Shown piece after piece: positions 22,383 through 30,173 of a DNA stretch of 30,413 bases. The translations under genes were made by a program, and so were the position numbers. Under the pieces are notes generated by a model. That model was given only the letters and a program-made list of their open reading frames with translations, was not told the DNA's origin and did not search any database. Each line of letters starts with the position of its first letter. Positions within the stretch are counted from its first letter, which is position 1. Origin of the DNA: RGIG5612 sp045627365 (GTDB lineage: Bacteria > Bacillota > Clostridia > Lachnospirales > Lachnospiraceae); NCBI GenBank assembly GCA_045627365.1, contig JAZQNN010000018.1:1-30413 (forward strand), given 5' to 3'.

Positions 22383-23903
22383 ATGGCTGCATATTTGATG
22401 GGAATCGATATCGGAACGACCACATCCAAAGGTGTAATAACAACCCCGGACGGAAAGATCGTGGCCGCCTCAGGTAGTTTTGAGCATAATATTTCATGGC
22501 CGAGTCCGGATAGAGCTGAACATGATGCGGATAAGGTGTGGTGGGCAGACTTTGTAAAGGTTAGCCGTACTCTGCTGGAAAAATCAGGGATCGACCCGCG
22601 GGATATAGCAGGTGTCAACTTCTCTACGGTATATCCGACGCTTCTGCCTGTCGACAAAAACGGCACTCCGCTTCGCTCAGGTATACTGTACGGGATCGAC
22701 AGGCGCGCGGTCAAAGAGATCGATTACCTTGAAAGTGTTCTGACCAGCGAATATTGCCGGAAAGTATCCGGAAATGGTCTTTCTGCGCAATCGATCGCAC
22801 CGAAGATCCTCTGGATCAGAAATAACGAACCGGAAGTCTGGGCGAAGACATACAAATTCCTCAATACTTCAGGCTACATAGCATTTAAACTTACCGGTGA
22901 ATTCACCATAGATCACGGCAGCGCTTCTCTTGGCGGTGTACCTTATGATCTTGCGGCAAATCACTGGGATGCAGCCACGCTGGACGCCATGGGCGTGACC
23001 GGGGAAAAGCTGCCGAAACTGGTATGGGCTGATGAGGTAATTGGAAGGGTAACGGCTGAAGCTGCTGCAGAAACAGGTCTGGCAGAAGGAACACCGGTTG
23101 GTTCGGGAACAGGAGATCATGTAACGGAAAGCCTGAGTCAGGGCTTTGTTCAGCCGGGAGCTGCGAGCATCAGCTTCGGAACGACGTTCGGTACAGACGT
23201 GTGCATTGACAAGCTTGTTACGGAACCGGGAATATCTACTACATTGACCTGTTTTAAGGGACTTTACTCGATCGGAGGCTCAACCGCAACGGGAGCGAGT
23301 GTTACCCGCTGGTTCAGGGATAACCTGGCCTACTTTGATGAAGACGTAAAAAGCGGCCCGGATTTTGATCCGTACAAGGTCCTTAATGAAGCAGCGTTGA
23401 CTGTTCCCGCAGGATGCGACGGACTTATCGTACTGCCGTATTTTTCAGGCGAAAGACTTCCTTTCTTCAATCCGAAGGCAAGAGGAGCACTTTTCGGACT
23501 GACGCTCAATCACAGTAAAGAGCATATCTACCGTGCACTTATGGAGGGCGTCGCATTTTGCATAAGACATACCCTGGATGTTATTAAAAAGGCCGGGCTT
23601 GAGCCGACGCAGGCTATCTCGACCGGCGGCGGAACCGCAGGCGGAGTATGGCCGCAGATAGTCAGCGATGTGACCGGATTAAAACAGCAGGTCCTGAAAG
23701 CATCCCACGGTTCACCTATGGGCGCAGCTTTTCTGGCCGGTCTGATGACGGGAGTAATTACCGACAGATATGACATTATGAAGTGGAATGAGCAGGAATT
23801 CTTCATTGAGCCAAATGCGGCTCATAAAGATGTGTACGACAGGAATTATGCCATCTTCAGAAATCTTTATGAGAACACGAAGGACCTGGCAGAACTGCTG
23901 TAA
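22383..23903 (+). CDS. FGGY family carbohydrate kinase
   Basis: This 506-aa protein is the usual FGGY length. MGIDIGTTTSKGVI (6-19) is the first phosphate loop of the actin-like ATPase fold. AGVNFSTVYPTLLPVDKNG follows, then the sugar-side YGIDRR (103-108). GSGTGDHVTESLSQG holds the likely catalytic base D245, and ISTGGGTAGGVWPQIVSDV the second ATP-binding region. FGGY kinases phosphorylate ketoses such as xylulose, ribulose, fuculose or rhamnulose. The neighbouring class II aldolase fits fuculose, rhamnulose or a pentulose. AGGAGG lies before ATG 22383, and the gene ends just before a CIRCE hairpin that can also stop transcription. No isomerase or transporter is near, so the pathway is incomplete in this window. 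Confidence 0.92.
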   Translation: MAAYLMGIDIGTTTSKGVITTPDGKIVAASGSFEHNISWPSPDRAEHDADKVWWADFVKVSRTLLEKSGIDPRDIAGVNFSTVYPTLLPVDKNGTPLRSGILYGIDRRAVKEIDYLESVLTSEYCRKVSGNGLSAQSIAPKILWIRNNEPEVWAKTYKFLNTSGYIAFKLTGEFTIDHGSASLGGVPYDLAANHWDAATLDAMGVTGEKLPKLVWADEVIGRVTAEAAAETGLAEGTPVGSGTGDHVTESLSQGFVQPGAASISFGTTFGTDVCIDKLVTEPGISTTLTCFKGLYSIGGSTATGASVTRWFRDNLAYFDEDVKSGPDFDPYKVLNEAALTVPAGCDGLIVLPYFSGERLPFFNPKARGALFGLTLNHSKEHIYRALMEGVAFCIRHTLDVIKKAGLEPTQAISTGGGTAGGVWPQIVSDVTGLKQQVLKASHGSPMGAAFLAGLMTGVITDRYDIMKWNEQEFFIEPNAAHKDVYDRNYAIFRNLYENTKDLAELL

Positions 23904-23935
23904 ACAAAGTATATATTGTGAATAAAGAATGAAAT

Positions 23936-23962
23936 TTAGCACTCGCGCCTTGCGAGTGCTAA
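23936..23962. promoter_or_regulatory. Perfect CIRCE element (HrcA operator)
   Basis: TTAGCACTC (23936-23944), nine bases, GAGTGCTAA (23954-23962): exactly the CIRCE consensus bound by the heat-shock repressor HrcA in Firmicutes. The inverted repeat extends to a 15-bp perfect stem (23932-23946/23952-23966) followed by T's, so it could also act as terminator for the kinase gene. Confidence 0.95.
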
Positions 23963-23978
23963 ATTTTTATGGTAAAGT
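23950..23978 (+). promoter_or_regulatory. Promoter of the CIRCE-controlled Hsp70 operon
   Basis: TTGCGA (23950-23955) and TAAAGT (23973-23978) are 17 bp apart. The right half of CIRCE overlaps this -35 box, so HrcA binding would block RNA polymerase. Boxes are 4 of 6 matches each. A promoter further upstream (for example TTGTGA near 23916) is an alternative. Confidence 0.5.
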
Positions 23979-24006
23979 AAGATAACCAGAAGAACCGGAG
24001 GTAATT

Positions 24007-24426
24007 ATGAGAGGTTGGTTTGACAGAATGCACTGGAGGACCCAGGCATTCATGGAAGGAAGATACGGGCAGGACAAGCTCGGGCAGCATACATTGTTAC
24101 TGGTAGTTGCGATCCTGATCGCCGAGATATTCGTCAAGGGCACAGCAGGCTTGATACTGTGGGGTGTTGGCTTTGCGCTGATCCTTTGGAACGCATTCAG
24201 AATGTATTCCAAGAAGATCGATAAACGTTACCATGAACTCGAAGTGTATGAGAAGATCATTGCCTTCCCGGTGAGCATTTTTAAACTGATCAAAAACAAC
24301 CTTAAAGATAAGCAACACCGCTATTTTCGTTGCAAATGCGGGCAGATCATCCGCGTTCCGAAGGGCAAGGGAAAGATTCAGATATCCTGTCCGAAATGTC
24401 GTAATTCTTTTATAAAGAGAACCTGA
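24007..24426 (+). CDS. Small membrane protein with C-terminal zinc ribbon
   Basis: This 139-aa protein has two adjacent hydrophobic helices near 29-44 and 46-64 and a basic/amphipathic middle. A C-terminal zinc ribbon follows: C109-x-C111 (RCKCGQIIRVP) and C128-x2-C131 (CPKCRNSF). I recall this architecture as frequent in Clostridia beside DUF5685 and J-protein genes. CGGAGG lies before the ATG. It is the first gene behind the CIRCE promoter, and the next ATG follows its stop by one base. A membrane anchor that presents a zinc finger to the chaperone system is a reasonable guess. No enzymatic motif is present. Confidence 0.75.
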   Translation: MRGWFDRMHWRTQAFMEGRYGQDKLGQHTLLLVVAILIAEIFVKGTAGLILWGVGFALILWNAFRMYSKKIDKRYHELEVYEKIIAFPVSIFKLIKNNLKDKQHRYFRCKCGQIIRVPKGKGKIQISCPKCRNSFIKRT

Positions 24427-24427
24427 T

Positions 24428-25279
24428 ATGTTTGGATATGTGATCGCCAATGAAATAGATCTGACCGAGGAGGAGCGAAGCCGCTACAGGGGTTTTTATT
24501 GCGGGCTTTGCAGGACTTTGGGTGAGCGTTACGGACAGCTTTCAAGGCTGGGCCTGACGTTTGACCTCACGTTCCTCGTTATCATGCTTTCCTCGCTTTA
24601 TGAACCGGAGGAAAGTACGGGCGAGAAGGCATGCCCGATGCATCCTTTCAAGAAATCGTCATACATCCAAAACAAATTTACTGATTACTGTGCGGACCTG
24701 ACAGTCGCGCTTACGTACTACAAGTGTCTGGATGACTGGCAGGATGAGAAGAAGCCGACCCGTAAAGTGTATGCGGACATTCTGAAGAAGAGCTTCGAGG
24801 AGGTCAGGGACAGAAGACCGCGCCAGTGCGAGGTCATAGACAGGTGCATTGCAGAACTTTCCGAGATCGAAGGAAGCGGGGGAAGTGCCGACGAGGCGGC
24901 AGGATGTTTTGGACGGCTGATGGCAGAGCTGTTCGTGTACGAAGAAGACTTCTGGGCTGAGGCAATGAGAGCCTTTGGAAACTGTCTGGGGCAGTTCATA
25001 TATCTGCTTGACGCGGCAGTGGATTTGGAAGAAGATAAGAAGCGAGGGGAATATAATCCGTGGCTTTGTGCAGGAACTGTCGAGGAAGATAAGATCGTTG
25101 AGACGCTTGACATCCTGATGGGCAAGGCGACTGCGATATTTGCAAAGCTCCCGCTCGTTCAGGATGAACATATAATGAAGAGCGCGTTATTTGCCGGTGT
25201 ATGGCTTAAATATGCGCAGAAGCTGCAGAAACAGAACAAAAAAGAAGATATGAGTGACAAGGAACAGGCAAATGGTTGA
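24428..25279 (+). CDS. DUF5685 family protein, possibly isoprenoid-synthase-like fold
   Basis: This all-helical 283-aa protein begins MFGYVIANEIDLTEEERSRY, RGFYCGLCRTLG, as in DUF5685. C25/C28 and C69 (ACPMHP) are conserved-looking Cys. Two acidic motifs stand out: D102-D103-W-Q-D106-E107, and LLDAAVDLEEDKKRGEYN (193-210). The second resembles the 'NILRDVGEDARRGRVYLP' motif of phytoene/squalene synthases. The first resembles the DDxxD motif of prenyl transferases. This suggests, as inference, a trans-isoprenoid-synthase-like helical fold with two metal-binding Asp clusters. Family function is unknown to me. It sits second in the CIRCE operon and overlaps the J-protein gene by 8 bases. Confidence 0.85.
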   Translation: MFGYVIANEIDLTEEERSRYRGFYCGLCRTLGERYGQLSRLGLTFDLTFLVIMLSSLYEPEESTGEKACPMHPFKKSSYIQNKFTDYCADLTVALTYYKCLDDWQDEKKPTRKVYADILKKSFEEVRDRRPRQCEVIDRCIAELSEIEGSGGSADEAAGCFGRLMAELFVYEEDFWAEAMRAFGNCLGQFIYLLDAAVDLEEDKKRGEYNPWLCAGTVEEDKIVETLDILMGKATAIFAKLPLVQDEHIMKSALFAGVWLKYAQKLQKQNKKEDMSDKEQANG

Positions 25280-26135
25280 CGACCCTTATAGAGTGTTAGG
25301 CATCAGCCGTGGTGCCTCTCAGGACGAGATCAAAAAAGCATACAGAGCCAAATCCAAGCAGTGCCATCCGGATCTTCATCCGAACGATCCTAATGCTGCG
25401 GCCAAGATGGCTGAGGTCAATGAAGCGTACGATATGCTGATGAATCCTGCCAAGTACGAGAAAGCTAAAGCTCAGCAGCAGTACCAGCAGCAATATCAGC
25501 AGTATCAGAACCCATACGGCCGGGGTTACGGTCAGAGCAGTTCCGGCTACAGCCAGTCAGGCTACGGCCAAAGCTACGGACAGAGCAACAATTCGGGTTA
25601 CAACGACGATTACTATGGAAGCTATTCGGGCTCGAATGGCTGGTCAAGTAATTTCGGCTGGGGATTTGGACCGTTCGGCTTCGGTTTCGGCAATTTTACG
25701 GACGGAGCAGGCAGCGCAACGCCGCCTAAGATGCCGCAACCAATGGCAACGGACAGCATGCTCGTACGAAACGCCATTCAGGCTATCAACAACAGGCAGT
25801 ACCAGCAGGCGGTCAACATACTTAACAGCATAGTAAGCTCGCAGAGAAATGCCAGATGGTATTATCTAAGTGCCATTGCCAACGGCTACGCCGGCAACAC
25901 GGTAGCCGCAATGGAATACATCCGCAAAGCGGTCAACTTAGAGCCAAACAATACAGAATATAAGAATGTGCTCATGTATTTCCAGAGCATCGCGCAGACA
26001 TACGAAGAAGAAAGCACCACAAGCTACACCAGCCCGTTAAAACGCATTTTGCCAATATGCGGCAGTGTATGCCTGTCATACTCCCTTTGCTCGCTGTTGA
26101 CATGCGGAAGGGGCGGTTATTATTTCTGCTGTTAA
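25272..26135 (+). CDS. J-domain protein with prion-like Gly/Tyr/Gln/Ser tract, TPR-like region and Cys-rich tail
   Basis: I use ATG 25272 (MVDDPYRVLGISRG) with AAGGAACAGG upstream. A GTG 18 bases earlier is in frame but less likely. The 287-aa protein has an N-terminal J domain (about 3-62) with the HPD motif at 32-34 needed to stimulate Hsp70 ATPase. Residues about 67-150 are low complexity: QQ/YQQ repeats, then GYGQSSSGYSQ and GYGQSYGQ blocks, then a Gly/Phe-rich part. Two helix-turn-helix repeats follow (about 163-246), TPR-like (YYLSAIANGYAGNTVAAMEY). The last 30 residues are hydrophobic and Cys-rich, ending YYFCC. It lacks the zinc fingers of classical DnaJ, so it is a class C J protein. 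The Hsp70 gene follows 43 bases downstream. Confidence 0.9.
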   Translation: MVDDPYRVLGISRGASQDEIKKAYRAKSKQCHPDLHPNDPNAAAKMAEVNEAYDMLMNPAKYEKAKAQQQYQQQYQQYQNPYGRGYGQSSSGYSQSGYGQSYGQSNNSGYNDDYYGSYSGSNGWSSNFGWGFGPFGFGFGNFTDGAGSATPPKMPQPMATDSMLVRNAIQAINNRQYQQAVNILNSIVSSQRNARWYYLSAIANGYAGNTVAAMEYIRKAVNLEPNNTEYKNVLMYFQSIAQTYEEESTTSYTSPLKRILPICGSVCLSYSLCSLLTCGRGGYYFCC

Positions 26136-26178
26136 AAATCACAAGGCTTGATTGCCTCTTTACGAAAAGGAGACATAT

Positions 26179-27969
26179 ATGGGAAAAGCAATAGGCATAG
26201 ATCTCGGAACGACCAACAGCTGCGTCTCAGTTATTGAAGGCGGCAACCCGGTCATCATACCGACACCCGAGGGAGGAAGAACGACTCCGAGTATCGTGGC
26301 GTTTACCAAATCAGGCGAGCGTCTCGTGGGAGAAGCCGCAAGACGTCAGGCTGCCATAAATACTGACAGGACTATCAGTTCCATCAAACGTGAAATGGGT
26401 ACCGGCTGGCACAAGACCATTGACGGCAAAAGCTTCAATCCGCAGGAGATCAGCGCCATGATCCTGCGCAAACTGAAAAGCGATGCAGAGCAGTACCTGG
26501 GCCAGAGCGTGACGGACGCGGTAATTACGGTTCCTGCTTATTTTAACGATATTCAGCGTCAGGCAACTAAGGATGCGGGCAAAATCGCCGGCCTTAACGT
26601 CCTGCGCATCATAAACGAGCCTACGAGCGCTGCATTGGCGTACGGGCTTGACAACGGCGCGGCCCAGAAAGTCATGGTTTATGACCTGGGCGGCGGCACA
26701 TTTGACGTTTCAATAATTGAAATCGGCGATAATGTTATCGAAGTACTGGCTACCGCGGGCGATAATCATTTAGGCGGTGACGATTTCGATGCGCGCATTT
26801 CCGAATGGGTCGTATCCGAATTCAAGCGGACAAACAGGCATGATCTGAGCCGCGACGCAAGTGCGATGCAGAGGATCCGCGAGGCAGCCGAAAACGCCAA
26901 AAAAGAGCTGTCGAGCGTTACCCAGACGACTATCAATCTTCCTTTTATCGCACAGGCAGGCGGAAGCCCTTTGAACCTCGAAATGACGCTCACAAGGGCG
27001 AAATTCAATGAGCTTACGGCAGACCTTGTAGGAAGGACGGCAGGGCCTGTTCAGCAGGCTTTGAACGACGCCGGCATCGCCGCCAGCGAGCTCGGAAGAG
27101 TCCTTCTGGTCGGCGGATCAACAAGGATTCCTGCGGTTCAGGACAAGGTGCGCTCACTCACCGGACACGAGCCGTCAAAAAGTATCAATCCGGACGAATG
27201 TGTCGCACAGGGAGCCGCAATTCAGGCCAATATATTAGGCAGCAGCACCAATGCAATGACAGTTGCGGGACCCGGGACGGGGATCCTTCTTCTGGACGTT
27301 ACGCCTCTTAGCCTTTCGATCGAGACACTGGGCGGCGTTGCGACAAGGCTTGTTGAGAGAAACTCAACTTTGCCGGTTCATTATTCACAGGTGTTTACCA
27401 CTGCTCAGGCTTACCAGACGAGCGTTGATATCCATGTACTTCAGGGCGAGCGGCCTATGGCACGTGACAACAAGACGATCGGCAAATTCCGCCTGAACGG
27501 CATCCAGCGCGCAATGGCAGGCGTTCCGCAGATCGAGGTAACCTTCGACATCGATACAAACGGTATTCTTAAGGTATCTGCTCAGGATCTGGTGACAGGA
27601 CGCGCACAGTCTATCACGATCACATCCAATGAGAAAATGTCAGATGCCGAGATCGCGCAGGCGATCAAAGACGCTCAGACATATGCAGCCCAGGACGGCA
27701 TCAGAAAACGTGCATTTGAGGTCACATCCAAGGCACAGATGACACTGGGAAGCGCCGATCAGGCGATCGCAATGGCAGGACGTCAGATAGATAAAAACGA
27801 GCGCAAACAGGTCAAAAATGACTGTGACAGCCTGCGCAAACTGATAGCCAAAGCAACCCCTGACAAGGTCACGGAAGCTGATCTTGCCGCGATCGAATCC
27901 GCGGAGGCAGTTCTTCAAAGCAGCAGTGCGCACGTTATTTCGGTATTTGATTCGATGCCGAAGAAATAA
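26179..27969 (+). CDS. dnaK: Hsp70 chaperone, DnaK-type
   Basis: ATG 26179 has AAAAGGAG upstream and gives MGKAIGIDLGTTNSCVSVIE. The 596-aa protein has the complete ATPase domain: GIDLGTTN (6-13), TVPAYFNDIQRQATKDAG, NEPTSAALAYG, VYDLGGGTFDVS and LLVGGSTRIPAVQ. The interdomain linker DVTPLSL is at 373-379, followed by the substrate-binding beta domain and a shortened helical lid ending VISVFDSMPKK. Classical bacterial DnaK is near 610-640 residues with an acidic, Gly-rich tail. This one lacks the tail. GrpE and a DnaJ with zinc fingers are not adjacent, and the partner is the unusual J protein. With CIRCE at the operon head, heat-shock control by HrcA is likely. It may be the genome's second Hsp70, which is inference. 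Confidence 0.93.
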   Translation: MGKAIGIDLGTTNSCVSVIEGGNPVIIPTPEGGRTTPSIVAFTKSGERLVGEAARRQAAINTDRTISSIKREMGTGWHKTIDGKSFNPQEISAMILRKLKSDAEQYLGQSVTDAVITVPAYFNDIQRQATKDAGKIAGLNVLRIINEPTSAALAYGLDNGAAQKVMVYDLGGGTFDVSIIEIGDNVIEVLATAGDNHLGGDDFDARISEWVVSEFKRTNRHDLSRDASAMQRIREAAENAKKELSSVTQTTINLPFIAQAGGSPLNLEMTLTRAKFNELTADLVGRTAGPVQQALNDAGIAASELGRVLLVGGSTRIPAVQDKVRSLTGHEPSKSINPDECVAQGAAIQANILGSSTNAMTVAGPGTGILLLDVTPLSLSIETLGGVATRLVERNSTLPVHYSQVFTTAQAYQTSVDIHVLQGERPMARDNKTIGKFRLNGIQRAMAGVPQIEVTFDIDTNGILKVSAQDLVTGRAQSITITSNEKMSDAEIAQAIKDAQTYAAQDGIRKRAFEVTSKAQMTLGSADQAIAMAGRQIDKNERKQVKNDCDSLRKLIAKATPDKVTEADLAAIESAEAVLQSSSAHVISVFDSMPKK

Positions 27970-27976
27970 TCTGTGG

Positions 27977-28005
27977 TTGTCAGTTCAGCACCCATACTAT
28001 ATAAT
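27977..28005 (+). promoter_or_regulatory. Near-consensus sigma-A promoter
   Basis: TTGTCA (27977-27982) and TATAAT (28000-28005) with exactly 17 bp between. It drives the glycosyltransferase-lipoprotein group independently of the Hsp70 operon. Between it and the ATG at 28078 lies a 60-base leader with a weak imperfect hairpin (CAGGCGTCC/GGGAGGCTTG). No clear terminator for dnaK was found in the 27970-28077 gap. Confidence 0.75.
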
Positions 28006-28077
28006 GTATTCAAATGAAACGAATCTTTAACAGGCGTCCTGATGGGAGGCTTGTTATTGTTATAGAATGAGGACAAT

Positions 28078-29049
28078 ATGACCAATCCTATTTTGCACAT
28101 AATCGTGCCTTGTTACAATGAAGAAGAAGTGCTGCCGATAACAGCATCCATGTTTTTGGACAAGATAAAGTCGCTGGCGGACGCCGGCAAAATATCTCCT
28201 GACAGCAGGGTTGTATTTGTTGACGACGGATCAAGCGATTCGACATGGGAGATAATTTCTGCATTGGCTGAGAAGGACGAACACTATGCCGGACTCAGGC
28301 AAAGCAGAAACCGCGGGCATCAAAGCGCTGTCCTTGCCGGACTTTTAGAATCAAAGGACTGCTGCGACATCACGATTTCCATTGACTGCGACGGTCAGGA
28401 TGACATTAACGCGATGGACAGGATGGTCGAGGAATACATAAACGGCAGCGAGATCGTCTACGGAGTTCGCAGCAAGAGGGACACAGACACTTCATTCAAA
28501 CGCGGAACGGCTCAGGGCTTTTACAAGCTGATGAACGGCATGGGGGCAGAGGTCGTTTACAACCACGCCGATTACAGGCTGATAAGCAGCAGGGTGCTGC
28601 AGGAATTTGCCAACTATAAGGAGGTCAATTTGTTCCTGCGCGGAATGATCCCGCTTGTGGGATTCAAGAGCACTTCTGTTTATTACGAAAGAAATGAGCG
28701 CATTGCAGGGAAGAGCCATTATCCGCTTAAGAAGATGCTCGGCCTTGCTTTGGATGGCATTACGAGCCTATCTGTCAAGCCGATCAGGCTGATCGCACTA
28801 TTTGGCGTAATAGTAGCCTTCTTAAGCTTCTGCGGCATTATTTGGGCCATTGTGGCGCGTCTGACAGGCAATGCGATCGACGGTTGGGCAAGCCTTCTGT
28901 GTGTTGTATGCTTCCTCGGAGGTCTCCAGCTGCTTGCGCTTGGAATTATCGGCGAATATGTCGGCAAGACATACATGGAGACGAAGCAGCGCCCGAGATA
29001 TATCATTTCAGAACGCGTAGGTTCATTCGCAGGAAAGGACGAGCGGTGA
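28078..29049 (+). CDS. GtrB-like bactoprenol glycosyltransferase family 2
   Basis: This 323-aa protein has a GT-A domain with IIVPCYNEEEVLP, VFVDDGSSDST (46-56), RNRGHQSAVLAGL (77-89) and ISIDCDGQDD (100-109), features of GtrB/DPM1-like enzymes that attach glucose or a similar sugar to undecaprenyl phosphate. Two membrane helices follow (about 233-260 and 269-298), then GKTYMETKQRPRYIISE, the usual end of this family. It thus sits on the inner leaflet. The partner GT-C enzyme is not adjacent, though the envelope operon's GT-C-like proteins are candidates. It overlaps the lipoprotein start by three bases. Confidence 0.93.
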   Translation: MTNPILHIIVPCYNEEEVLPITASMFLDKIKSLADAGKISPDSRVVFVDDGSSDSTWEIISALAEKDEHYAGLRQSRNRGHQSAVLAGLLESKDCCDITISIDCDGQDDINAMDRMVEEYINGSEIVYGVRSKRDTDTSFKRGTAQGFYKLMNGMGAEVVYNHADYRLISSRVLQEFANYKEVNLFLRGMIPLVGFKSTSVYYERNERIAGKSHYPLKKMLGLALDGITSLSVKPIRLIALFGVIVAFLSFCGIIWAIVARLTGNAIDGWASLLCVVCFLGGLQLLALGIIGEYVGKTYMETKQRPRYIISERVGSFAGKDER

Positions 29050-29546
29050 GAGTAAGAAAGCTGGTGGTCATTATGGGAGTTTTGGCGGCGGTTTGCGCGG
29101 TCCTGGGAGGGTGCGCGAAGGCTCCTGAAGGCAGGAGGCCGTCGCATCTGAACGCATTTATCCGTTCTTCATCAGGCGGAGAGCTGGGCGGTTATGACAG
29201 CTTTGAGATCTCAGACAATGGTGACGGCACAGCCAAAGTAATAATTGAAGAGCAGCTCTCGTGGGACAGCAAGGTGTCTAAGAAGAAATATTCCGTTCCG
29301 TCAGAATCACTATACGACATCGAACAGGTAATGCTGAAGCACGACATGCTTTCATGGCGCGATATCACCGAGAAGCCCGATGAGATCATTGAGATCCTGG
29401 ACGCGCCGGTAACGAGCTTCCGTTATGTATGGGACGGAGAGGAAGTAAAGATCGATTTTGATGTTGTTCTGCCGGATGATTCTGCCGAGGCGATGAATGA
29501 GATCAGGACAATAATCACCAAAATAGAGAACAAAGAATACAAGTAG
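29046..29546 (+). CDS. Lipoprotein of unknown function
   Basis: GTG 29046 overlaps the glycosyltransferase stop (GTGA), giving 166 aa starting MRVRKLVVIMGVLAAVCAVL. This is a lipoprotein signal: basic start, hydrophobic core, then lipobox LGGC with C23 as the lipidated residue. The mature part starts AKAPEGRRPSHLNAF and shows mostly beta-strand pattern (SFEISDNGDGTAKVIIEEQL). I recognise no domain. It should be anchored on the outer face of the membrane. It is translationally coupled to the GtrB-like gene, which suggests a shared envelope task. Confidence 0.8.
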   Translation: MRVRKLVVIMGVLAAVCAVLGGCAKAPEGRRPSHLNAFIRSSSGGELGGYDSFEISDNGDGTAKVIIEEQLSWDSKVSKKKYSVPSESLYDIEQVMLKHDMLSWRDITEKPDEIIEILDAPVTSFRYVWDGEEVKIDFDVVLPDDSAEAMNEIRTIITKIENKEYK

Positions 29547-29568
29547 TCAGTCAGAAAAGGAGGGACCT

Positions 29569-30147
29569 ATGAGTATTTTCGATTCACTTAAGAAAACTGT
29601 ATTAGACGCGGTAGATGACGTGAAAAATGTTGCCGAAAGCGTAACAAGAGACAAGGAAGAAGAGACATTTGAATTCGCTGCGCTTCCTGAGAGCCTTAGT
29701 GAAATGCAGGCTCTTCCTGAGGCTGCGCTAGACACGCCATTCAAGACTGCGGCACTTACTATCTGCGCATTCTGCGCATATGCGGCAGCACCTGAGATCG
29801 GCACAGAGATGATCAATTTCCTCAAAGGACCGCAGCCGCTTTCAACATCCGACATTCAGTTTATCAGGGACAGATTCAGCGACAAGAAATATGTCCCGTT
29901 CTCATATTTTGACAGCGCCAAACCGGAAAATGATTACACCCCGAGCGCACCGTTCAAGGTAACATTCTTCACCAACCCGTATTCATACGCAAATGAAGGA
30001 TACGTTAAGCTGTTCGTAAGGTCTTCCGGTGCCGATACCGAGAGGCAGGTCATCTTACGTTCCAAGGGCAATCAGTGGTTTCTGTGGGAATACGCAGGAC
30101 TTTTATTAAGCATAAAGCAGTCTAAGTCCGAAGATCCTTGGGCTTAA
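29569..30147 (+). CDS. DUF6935 family protein
   Basis: This soluble 192-aa protein has AAGGAGGGACC before its ATG. The N-terminal third is a Lys/Asp-rich helix (MSIFDSLKKTVLDAVDDVKN). A helical block with TAALTICAFCAYAAAPEIGT follows, then a beta-rich end: FKVTFFTNPYSYANEGYVKL and SKGNQWFLWEYAGLLL, finishing DPWA. These C-terminal blocks match my memory of DUF6935, a family without known function. It is followed 26 bases later by a DUF4428 gene, and I have the impression that such small cytoplasmic families cluster together in Clostridia. No catalytic motif is visible. Confidence 0.75.
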   Translation: MSIFDSLKKTVLDAVDDVKNVAESVTRDKEEETFEFAALPESLSEMQALPEAALDTPFKTAALTICAFCAYAAAPEIGTEMINFLKGPQPLSTSDIQFIRDRFSDKKYVPFSYFDSAKPENDYTPSAPFKVTFFTNPYSYANEGYVKLFVRSSGADTERQVILRSKGNQWFLWEYAGLLLSIKQSKSEDPWA

Positions 30148-30173
30148 ACTTGAAATGAAAGAGGGGGTTCAAA

